Part shown: positions 1 through 4,517 of the stretch, piece after piece | Layout of the letters: each line of letters begins with the position of its first letter | Numbering within the stretch: position 1 is the first letter of the stretch | Origin: an uncultured Clostridia bacterium | Lineage (GTDB): Bacteria > Bacillota > Clostridia > TANB77 > CAG-508 | NCBI GenBank assembly: GCA_944392065.1 | Contig: CALXVO010000081.1 | Location: 1 to 5,537 of the forward strand | DNA: 5,537 nucleotides | Direction: 5' to 3' | Made by a program: the position numbers and the translations under genes | The notes under the pieces: model-generated | Told to the model about the DNA's origin: nothing | The model's database searches: none | Seen by the model: only the letters and a program-made list of their open reading frames with translations

Positions 1-203
1 TAGCGACCTTAAAAAATAAAATTTTTTAAGGCCACTCGTTTGCTCCAAATCGCACTCGCTTTTACAAAGCTCGTTTGATCGCTGCGCAGTACTTCAAAAA
101 TTTTCTAAATATACATACTACTAAGACATAGTTGTAAAATTAAATTCTACGCTGAACAGTAACATTAATGGAGATACTTGGAAACAAAATAATGCAGGAT
201 AGC
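1..203. other. Gene-free left edge with hairpin and GC-richer patch
   Basis: I see no supported gene here. Bases 7-31 form a perfect hairpin (11-bp arms ccttaaaaaat / attttttaagg, 3-nt loop aaa) without a T tract beyond it, so it is not a standard terminator on either strand. Bases about 32-90 are noticeably richer in G and C and carry short related words (ctcgtttg twice, cactcg twice), like a degenerate intergenic repeat. A short open stretch at 125-199 ends in TAG without a start or ribosome site, and I do not call it a gene. Confidence 0.6.
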
Positions 204-232
204 TTGAAAATTATGTAAAACTATGGTAAAAT
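204..232 (+). promoter_or_regulatory. Sigma-A promoter with extended -10
   Basis: A -35 TTGAAA (204-209), a 17-nt spacer and a -10 TAAAAT (227-232) preceded by TG one base upstream (224-225) form a strong-looking housekeeping promoter. Transcription would start near 239, giving a leader of about 110 nt before the GTG at 351. The leader contains a 6-bp hairpin (tagtac 267-272 / gtacta 284-289) with GGAGG in its loop. The ATG at 233 overlaps the -10 and has no ribosome site, so it is not a start. Confidence 0.65.
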
Positions 233-350
233 ATGTGTAGGAAAATTCCGAAAATCTTTCTAAGAATAGTACTATGGAGGTATGTACTACTAGACAACAT
301 TTTAATCTTTACAACATTTTGCTATTGCAAAAAGAAAGGAGCCGAAAAAA

Positions 351-662
351 GTGGCTGTTCAAAAAGGGTTACTTATACATTGGTGGCATTACTATGGAAG
401 ATTAATCTACACCTTAGCAGAACTGGAAGAGTTCGAAAAAATCATTGATGATTATGGTGTAGATAAAGTGCTGGATGCTGCTGTAGCCTCTTATATTTGC
501 AGAGATGGTTCACCTACCATTATCTTGATGAGCATTCGTAAAGGTGCCATTAAAGAGTTGTTCGAATCTTTGCCGGACGTTTCTAAAATGGGAGACGAAG
601 AACAAAAACAATACCAAAAAGTGCGGGAAGCATTTATTCGGGCAATATCGCAAACAGCATAA
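351..662 (+). CDS. Hypothetical protein, 103 aa, GTG start
   Basis: I do not recognise this family and assign no function. The start is GTG, chosen because AAAGGAG lies at 335-341, nine bases upstream, and because the reading frame is followed directly by a strong terminator. The protein is soluble in appearance, with no signal peptide or membrane segment. It opens with an aromatic patch (HWWHYYG, about residues 10-16), followed by probable alpha helices rich in Glu/Lys (22-45, 62-75, 82-101). Its base use differs from its neighbours: bases 481-540 have 24 G/C out of 60, while 1261-1320 inside the transporter gene have 12 of 60, which suggests acquisition from a less AT-rich relative or stronger selection on the protein. 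It is a single-gene transcription unit with its own promoter and terminator. That it is a real gene is fairly secure. Its role is unknown. Confidence 0.75.
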   Translation: MAVQKGLLIHWWHYYGRLIYTLAELEEFEKIIDDYGVDKVLDAAVASYICRDGSPTIILMSIRKGAIKELFESLPDVSKMGDEEQKQYQKVREAFIRAISQTA

Positions 663-676
663 GATAACCAAGTTAC

Positions 677-713
677 AGGTAGTGAGTAATAAAAAACTTG
701 CTACCTCTTTTTT
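677..713 (+). terminator. Intrinsic terminator of the 103-aa gene
   Basis: An 11-bp stem (aggtagtgagt 677-687 / acttgctacct 696-706, with two G-T wobbles), an 8-nt A-rich loop and a six-T run at 708-713 form a good rho-independent terminator 15 bases after the stop codon. Confidence 0.85.
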
Positions 714-744
714 GTGTAATGAAAATAATGTCAAGAGCATGTGA

Positions 745-1032
745 ACTCACTATCGTTATTACAAGGAAAATCATTATTTAGGTTATATTTACGATAAATG
801 TCCTAATTTTTCTATTAGACAAGCTAGACAACACATTGAAGATTTAGAAGTTTTAGGAGCAGAGATTGATGAAGATATTATAGAAGATTTAAAATCAACA
901 CTAGAGTTTGGAACAGGATTGGGAATAGCTGCACCTCAAATAGGTGTAAATAAGAAAATTATTGTAGTAGGAGCTAAAAAAGAAAATATAAAATATAATG
1001 ATGCAGAAGAAATACCAATAACTGCAATGATA
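745..1032 (+). pseudogene. Peptide deformylase-like fragment (decayed)
   Basis: The frame open from 745 to 1068 encodes a stretch matching the first half of peptide deformylase, the metalloenzyme that removes the formyl group from new proteins. The key match is FGTGLGIAAPQIGVNKKII (codons about 907-963), which carries the family's motif 1 (GxGLAAPQIG), followed by a beta strand and IPITAMI near 1012-1032, where intact enzymes continue into the conserved Asn-Pro. After about 1032 the similarity stops, and the frame adds unrelated residues before TAA at 1066. The EGCxS motif and the HExxH zinc site, both needed for catalysis, are missing. At the 5' end the frame follows a TGA at 742-744 and contains no ATG, GTG or TTG before the conserved part, and no ribosome site is visible. 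It is therefore a relic truncated at both ends. It could instead be a piece of a deformylase paralogue; the family call rests on one strong motif and its surroundings. Confidence 0.7.
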
Positions 1033-1084
1033 TTATTCTGCAATTTTTTTGTACACACTTTTCCATAAAATATAAAAAAAGAGC

Positions 1085-1113
1085 TTCTAAAATGTAGCCT
1101 AATGTGATATAAT
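1085..1113 (+). promoter_or_regulatory. Promoter of the CDF transporter gene (extended -10)
   Basis: TGaTATAAT at 1105-1113 is an extended -10, with a weak -35 (ttctaa, 1085-1090) 17 bases upstream. A second TATAAT overlaps at 1113-1118. The expected start near 1120 leaves a leader of only about 38 nt, too short for a yybP-ykoY manganese riboswitch, so none is present in this leader. The location also argues against translation from TTG at 1122. Confidence 0.55.
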
Positions 1114-1157
1114 ATAATGCATTGTGTAAAGAGATAAAGAGAAAGGAATGCAAAAAA

Positions 1158-2324
1158 ATGACGAATTTGTTAATAAAACTATTTATAAAAAATAAAGATG
1201 ATGTTCAAAATCAAGAAGTAAGAGGAAAATATGCAATGCTATCTAGTATAACTGGAATAGTGGTTAATATTTTACTTTCTGTATTTAAATTAATTATTGG
1301 AGTAATAGCAAATTCTATGTCTATTATATCTGATGCACTTAATAATGTTACAGACGCAGGGTCTTCTGTGGTAACCATGATTGGATTTAAAATGTCGCAA
1401 AAAAAAGTTGATAGTGACCATCCATGGGGGCATGGAAGAATGGAATATGTAACAGGATTTTTTGTTGACATATTAATTATTTTAGTAGGATTTGAATTGC
1501 TTCAAAGTTCGATAGAAAAAATACTGCATCCAGAATTACCAAGCATAAGCAATATAACATTAGTTTTATTAGCAGTTGCTATACTTGCTAAATTGTGGTT
1601 ATTTGTATTCTATAGAAAGATTGCCAAAAAAATTGATTCAGCAGCAATAAAAGGAACCGCTTATGATAGTATTTCCGATTCTATTTCTACACTAGCTGTG
1701 TTTATTTCGGCATTGATAGCACGTTTTGCAGGAATTACTATTGATGGCTATGTTAGTTTATTGGTATCTGTCTTTATCTTAGTTACAGGCTGTAAAGCCA
1801 TTAAAGAAATTATTGATTTATTATTAGGGCAAAAACCAGATCCAGAGTTTGTAAAGGAAATAGAAGAATTTGCAAGTAAGTATGAAACGATTCAAGGAAT
1901 ACACGATATTATGGTGCATGACTATGGACCAGGAAGAAAAATCGTGTCTTTCCATGCAGAAATACCAGCAAATTCCAATATTCTAAAAGCACATGATATT
2001 ATTGATCAAATGGAACAAGATATTTTTGAAAAGTTCCATTGTATCACAACAATACATATGGATCCTATTGTCGTAGATGATGAAGAAATAAATGAAATGA
2101 AACAATATACAGAAGCGATTGTAAAAGAAATTAATGAAAAATTTTCTATTCATGATTTTAGAATGACAGATGGAGGAGAAAGAATAAATCTGATATTTGA
2201 CTTAGTAATCCCAACGGACGAAAAAATCGATGTAGCCAAAGTGGTTTCTGAAATTAGACAAGAAATTCATAAAAAGAATGAAAAATATTATGCAGTAATT
2301 AAGGCAGAACATTCTTATGTATAG
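1158..2324 (+). CDS. CDF-family metal cation exporter, probably Mn2+ (MntE-like)
   Basis: This is a cation diffusion facilitator, an inner-membrane antiporter that exports divalent metal in exchange for protons. I start it at ATG 1158 (388 aa), with AAAGGA at 1142-1147; a TTG at 1122 sits on the predicted transcription start. Six membrane helices fall at about residues 27-48, 50-75, 97-118, 131-151, 166-188 and 190-212. The transport site reads N62-x3-D66 in helix 2 and D170-x3-D174 in helix 5. This N-D-D-D pattern is known from manganese-selective CDFs such as pneumococcal MntE, whereas zinc members use H-D-H-D, so Mn2+ is my inference. The helix 2-3 loop has the family motif D85-x-D-H-P-W-G-H-G-R94. 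A cytosolic dimerisation domain with His ligands (H249, H254, H266, H300) follows, then an extra ~80 residues that resemble a second copy of it. It may be co-transcribed with the metallopeptidase gene, since no clear terminator lies between them. Confidence 0.9.
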   Translation: MTNLLIKLFIKNKDDVQNQEVRGKYAMLSSITGIVVNILLSVFKLIIGVIANSMSIISDALNNVTDAGSSVVTMIGFKMSQKKVDSDHPWGHGRMEYVTGFFVDILIILVGFELLQSSIEKILHPELPSISNITLVLLAVAILAKLWLFVFYRKIAKKIDSAAIKGTAYDSISDSISTLAVFISALIARFAGITIDGYVSLLVSVFILVTGCKAIKEIIDLLLGQKPDPEFVKEIEEFASKYETIQGIHDIMVHDYGPGRKIVSFHAEIPANSNILKAHDIIDQMEQDIFEKFHCITTIHMDPIVVDDEEINEMKQYTEAIVKEINEKFSIHDFRMTDGGERINLIFDLVIPTDEKIDVAKVVSEIRQEIHKKNEKYYAVIKAEHSYV

Positions 2325-2361
2325 TTTTTCCTAAAAGGGGACAGTCCCCAATTAGGAAAAA
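2325..2361. repeat. REP-like palindrome 1 (GGGGAC-a-GTCCCC)
   Basis: A 37-bp near-perfect palindrome centred on base 2343. Outer arms tttttcctaa / ttaggaaaaa pair fully, an A-A/A-A internal loop follows, then ggggac / gtcccc closes on a single A. It begins on the base after the transporter's TAG stop. It lacks a T tract after the stem, so it is more like a mobile palindromic repeat than a classic terminator, although the folded RNA could protect or attenuate the transcript. Confidence 0.8.
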
Positions 2362-2370
2362 ACGGAAAAA

Positions 2371-2411
2371 AGGGACAGACATTGATTGAATATAATATCA
2401 AGCCTGTCCCT
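2371..2411. repeat. REP-like palindrome 2 (GGGACAG ... CTGTCCC)
   Basis: Arms agggacag (2371-2378) and ctgtccct (2404-2411) pair over 8 bp, and an inner 5-bp stem (ttgat 2383-2387 / atcaa 2398-2402) extends the hairpin. The apical loop contains TATAAT at 2391-2396, a possible -10 element, but no matching -35 is visible. Confidence 0.7.
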
Positions 2412-2455
2412 ATTTAGGAAAATTCAGACAAAAAAGCCTGTCCCCAATTAGGAAA
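2401..2455. repeat. Direct copies of the repeat arm, reaching the next ribosome site
   Basis: The word gtccccaattaggaaa occurs exactly at 2344-2359 and again at 2440-2455. A variant with two changes in the C/AATT segment lies at 2406-2420, and both downstream copies are preceded by agcct. A short gaca (2427-2430) / tgtc (2439-2442) pairing gives a third, weak hairpin. The last copy ends inside AAAGGAG of the metallopeptidase gene's ribosome binding site. Confidence 0.75.
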
Positions 2456-2459
2456 GGAG
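2454..2459 (+). promoter_or_regulatory. Ribosome binding site partly made of repeat sequence
   Basis: AAGGAG six bases before ATG 2466 is a strong Shine-Dalgarno. Its first bases belong to the end of the last repeat copy (ttaggaaa), so the repeat and the translation signal are physically joined. Confidence 0.7.
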
Positions 2460-2465
2460 AAGAAA

Positions 2466-3203
2466 ATGCAGAAACAACAATACATAACCATAAAAGACCA
2501 AAAGATACCAATTGTGATAAAAACTTATAAGACTTCAAGGCATTTAAAAATGTATTTTAAAGCTAATATCTTGTATGTGAGTAAGCCAAGATATGTGAGT
2601 ATAAAGAATGCTTTGGCTTTTGTGGAAGAAAATAAAGAAGAAATATATAGAATGTTCTTAAAAATTAATTTAAATGAGAGTTCAAAAACAAAGTGTTGGA
2701 ATACTGGTGAAACATTTCCTTTAAAAGGTAAAGAATATACAATAAACGTTGAAGAAGTAGATACAGATAGAATTACCTTGCAGATAAATGATATAAAAAA
2801 AGAGCTATTTATTGCATGTCCTAAAAATATAAAAGGAGAAACCAAAAAATATAATATAGATAAAGCAATAAAGAAACTTCTGAAATCTAACACGGAGATT
2901 TTTTTGGAAAGGAAAGTTCCATACTGGAGTAAAATAACAAGTATTTCATATAGACAATTTAAAGTAAATGATGCTACTAGTAAGTTCGGAAGTTGTACAC
3001 CAAGTACAAAAGTTATGCACTTTTCTGCAAGGCTTATTATGCTTCCAGAAGATAAAGTGGATGCAGTTATAGTACATGAACTATGTCATATAATACATCC
3101 AAACCATAGTAAAGACTTTTATAATTTAGTAAGAAAGTACATACCAAACTATGATGAAATTAATAAATGGCTTAAGGTAAATGGGAAAATGATATTGTTT
3201 TAG
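2466..3203 (+). CDS. YgjP-like (DUF45) zinc metallopeptidase
   Basis: This 245-residue soluble protein belongs to the YgjP/DUF45 metallopeptidase family, related to the SprT/WSS1 group. The C-terminal domain carries the zinc site HELCH (residues 204-208, with E205 as the catalytic base), followed by a third ligand in HPNHS (H214). About 25 residues upstream is the family's GSC signature (G175-S176-C177), here KFGSC instead of the commoner RWGSC. The N-terminal half (1-140) has the beta-rich pattern seen in full-length members, and the length is normal for the family. The start ATG has AAGGAG six bases upstream. Substrates of stand-alone members are poorly known. Relatives often sit beside type I restriction genes, but no such gene is visible here. 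The gene follows the transporter after a 141-bp gap filled with palindromic repeats, and no obvious promoter of its own is seen. Family call secure; biological role open. Confidence 0.9.
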   Translation: MQKQQYITIKDQKIPIVIKTYKTSRHLKMYFKANILYVSKPRYVSIKNALAFVEENKEEIYRMFLKINLNESSKTKCWNTGETFPLKGKEYTINVEEVDTDRITLQINDIKKELFIACPKNIKGETKKYNIDKAIKKLLKSNTEIFLERKVPYWSKITSISYRQFKVNDATSKFGSCTPSTKVMHFSARLIMLPEDKVDAVIVHELCHIIHPNHSKDFYNLVRKYIPNYDEINKWLKVNGKMILF

Positions 3204-3281
3204 GCTACCTTGGATCGTCCGAGAGAAGCGAGCGACATGTATTTTGCCCTTAATCCAGAGACTAGCCTGGCGAAATGCTTT

Positions 3282-3355
3282 TCTTATTGTATAGGAAAAA
3301 TCGAATTTTTATTTGTTATTTCAGTATTTTAAACGATTTTTTCTATACAACAAGG
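3282..3355. repeat. 22-bp imperfect inverted repeat with 30-nt loop
   Basis: The arm 3282-3303 (core ttgtataggaaaaatcg) pairs with 3334-3355 (core cgattttttctatacaa). One position is mismatched (A3286) and two are G-T wobbles; every other pair is Watson-Crick. The loop is AT-rich. It could act as a bidirectional terminator or be a small inverted-repeat element. I cannot decide between these from the sequence. Confidence 0.65.
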
Positions 3356-3423
3356 TTAATTTTCCTTGGGCTGTGCATATTCGCGAAGCAAAACGCTACA
3401 AAAGGCGAAGCCACTTTTCTTAT

Positions 3424-3480
3424 AAAAACATACCGTAAATTCCATTTGACAACAAAAACATACCCGTAAATTTTATTTGA
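3424..3480. repeat. Two-copy direct repeat, 26/27 bp
   Basis: The unit reads aaaaacatac(c)cgtaaatt followed by yyatttga. Copies lie at 3424-3449 and 3454-3480 and differ by one inserted C and two C/T changes. The repeat period is 30 bp. The pair ends 40 bases before the tRNA promoter. Confidence 0.7.
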
Positions 3481-3519
3481 AATGCAACAAAAATATAAAG
3501 GAAATTTTTATAAAAAGTA

Positions 3520-3548
3520 TTGACAATGATAAATAAAAGGCTTATAAT
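3520..3548 (+). promoter_or_regulatory. Consensus promoter of tRNA-Gly unit 1
   Basis: TTGACA (3520-3525), a 17-nt spacer and TATAAT (3543-3548) match the sigma-A consensus exactly. Expected transcription start is near 3555, twenty bases before the tRNA. Confidence 0.9.
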
Positions 3549-3574
3549 ATTAATTGTTCCGCAAATAAAGAAAC

Positions 3575-3648
<74 letters not shown>

Positions 3649-3657
3649 AAGCAGTAA

Positions 3658-3688
3658 AACCTCAGTAAAATAGACTGAGGTTATTTTT
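3658..3688 (+). terminator. Intrinsic terminator of tRNA-Gly unit 1
   Basis: A 9-bp perfect stem (aacctcagt 3658-3666 / actgaggtt 3674-3682) with a 7-nt loop, followed by A and five T, lies 9 bases after the tRNA. Confidence 0.88.
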
Positions 3689-3752
3689 ATGGGTAAAAAT
3701 TTTTTTGAGGACAGTAACTGATATTGATATATTTAGACATTGAATAATTTTG

Positions 3753-3802
3753 AATACGGATAAAGTCGTCAAGTGAAAAGTTAAATGCAATACAGATAAA
3801 GT
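3753..3802. repeat. Short direct repeat between the tRNA genes
   Basis: aatacggataaagt (3753-3766) and aatacagataaagt (3789-3802) differ by one base and are 36 bp apart. Nothing else is recognisable in the roughly 135 bases between the first tRNA's terminator and the second tRNA's promoter. Confidence 0.45.
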
Positions 3803-3825
3803 AACACAAATAATCAAATTTATAC

Positions 3826-3854
3826 TTTACGGATTTAAATAAAAATGCTATACT
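3826..3854 (+). promoter_or_regulatory. Promoter of tRNA-Gly unit 2
   Basis: A weaker site than the first tRNA's: -35 tttacg (3826-3831, four of six consensus bases), 17-nt spacer, -10 TATACT (3849-3854). It lies 14 bases before the tRNA, which is a normal distance. Confidence 0.6.
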
Positions 3855-3868
3855 AATACTATATTAAT

Positions 3869-3942
<74 letters not shown>

Positions 3943-3950
3943 ATGACGTA

Positions 3951-3973
3951 TCTGTTCGAACTAATAGAACAGA
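3951..3973 (+). repeat. Small perfect hairpin after tRNA-Gly 2
   Basis: tctgttc (3951-3957) pairs with gaacaga (3967-3973) across a 9-nt loop. It has no T tract and precedes the real terminator by 8 bases. It may serve as a 3' processing or stabilising structure. Confidence 0.5.
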
Positions 3974-3981
3974 GTTGATAC

Positions 3982-4017
3982 AAAATCAATCAGAAAATAA
4001 AACTGGTTGATTTTTTT
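3982..4017 (+). terminator. Intrinsic terminator of tRNA-Gly unit 2
   Basis: A 12-bp stem (aaaatcaatcag 3982-3993 / ctggttgatttt 4003-4014, one G-T wobble), a 9-nt A-rich loop and seven consecutive T (4011-4017) make a clear rho-independent terminator. Confidence 0.88.
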
Positions 4018-4069
4018 GTTGTCTATAAACAATATAAAAATCATCCAAATGAAAGGATGGTGCAAATAA

Positions 4070-4339
4070 ATGAAGATAATTAAGCAAGAATTACAATTTG
4101 AAGAAAGTCTAAAGCAAAGGCTTGAATTTATATGTGAGTTTTCTAAAGTTACCCCCACTTTTATCAATGGTAGTATAAGAAAAATTGAAAAAACTAATCT
4201 CACATATATTGAACCGCATAGAGTAATAATTAAAAATATTACATTCTTAGTTTTTAATTATTCAAATGATGTGTATATTTCTAATTTATATAAAAAGATT
4301 AAATTATCTGAATTAGAAAAATATATAAAAAACATATAA
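4070..4339 (+). CDS. Hypothetical protein, 89 aa
   Basis: I do not recognise this protein. It starts at ATG 4070 with AAAGGATGG (4052-4060) upstream, nine bases before the start. Part of that ribosome site can pair with catcc at 4042-4046, which could slightly limit translation. The 89 residues are soluble in character, with no signal peptide. A predicted helix (about 5-28, rich in E/K/L/F) is followed by a beta-rich middle (49-71, alternating I/V/F/Y) and a Lys-rich C-terminal helix. The base composition is AT-rich, like the recombinase gene downstream. It lies in the gap between the tRNA terminator and the recombinase promoter. It could belong to the inserted element or be a chromosomal small gene. 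No clear promoter is visible in the 50 bases before it, so the coding call is moderate. Confidence 0.6.
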   Translation: MKIIKQELQFEESLKQRLEFICEFSKVTPTFINGSIRKIEKTNLTYIEPHRVIIKNITFLVFNYSNDVYISNLYKKIKLSELEKYIKNI

Positions 4340-4349
4340 ATACCAGTAT

Positions 4350-4377
4350 TTGACATTTCTTAAAATTGTGGTATAAT
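4350..4377 (+). promoter_or_regulatory. Consensus promoter driving the recombinase
   Basis: TTGACA (4350-4355) and TATAAT (4372-4377) are exact sigma-A hexamers separated by 16 bases. Transcription should start near 4384, leaving a leader of about 134 nt before the recombinase start codon. The promoter begins 10 bases after the stop of the 89-residue gene. Confidence 0.85.
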
Positions 4378-4414
4378 GTCTTATGTAAACATTTTAGTTT
4401 ATGGAGATGATTTT

Positions 4415-4468
4415 ATGATTTTGAAAAAATTGCATTTTAAAATAAAAATTTTACAGAGATGTCATTAG
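4415..4468 (+). CDS. Possible 17-residue leader peptide
   Basis: ATG 4415 opens a 17-codon frame ending at TAG 4466-4468, inside the recombinase leader. A GGAGATGA stretch at 4403-4410 could act as its ribosome site. The peptide is basic and hydrophobic (Lys, Ile, Leu, Phe, with Gln-Arg-Cys-His at the end). The stop is 49 bases before the recombinase TTG. Translation of such a leader could couple to or attenuate expression downstream, but I see no convincing alternative hairpins, so this is tentative. Confidence 0.3.
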   Translation: MILKKLHFKIKILQRCH

Positions 4469-4517
4469 TATTAATTTGTACTTTTGATGTCTTTTTTGTT
4501 AGATAGGAGGTTTAAAA

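Larger units (their letters stand above)
3204..3519. other. Gene-free stretch with repeats
   Basis: No gene is supported. Two short segments (about 3206-3280 and 3364-3415) are richer in G and C than the surroundings and contain short self-related words (cgcgaagc, ggcgaagcc), similar in style to the patch at 32-90. Between and after them lie a long inverted repeat and a two-copy direct repeat, listed separately. No intrinsic terminator with a T tract directly follows the metallopeptidase stop. Confidence 0.6.

Noticed and set aside
125..232. Decayed coding fragment reading NINGDTWKQNNAG, then a stop, then LENYVKLW
   Set aside because: Too short to identify, without start or ribosome site; may be chance in AT-rich DNA.
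233..448. 71-codon open frame overlapping the promoter and the 103-aa gene
   Set aside because: Its ATG lies on the -10 element, there is no ribosome site, and it shadows the better supported GTG-started gene in another frame.
1122..1157. TTG start adding 12 residues to the CDF transporter
   Set aside because: It lies at the predicted transcription start with no ribosome site; ATG 1158 has AAAGGA upstream.
1036..1157. Manganese riboswitch before the CDF gene
   Set aside because: The leader is about 38 nt and no yybP-ykoY-like structure is visible.
2325..2455. CRISPR array
   Set aside because: Repeats are palindromic, irregularly spaced and overlapping in content, with no uniform spacers and no cas gene.
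3275..3469. 64-codon open frame after the metallopeptidase
   Set aside because: It runs across the inverted repeat and GC-rich fragments, has no ribosome site and resembles no protein.
3961..4203. Minus-strand 80-codon frame
   Set aside because: It is antisense to the tRNA terminator and the 89-aa gene, with no ribosome site.
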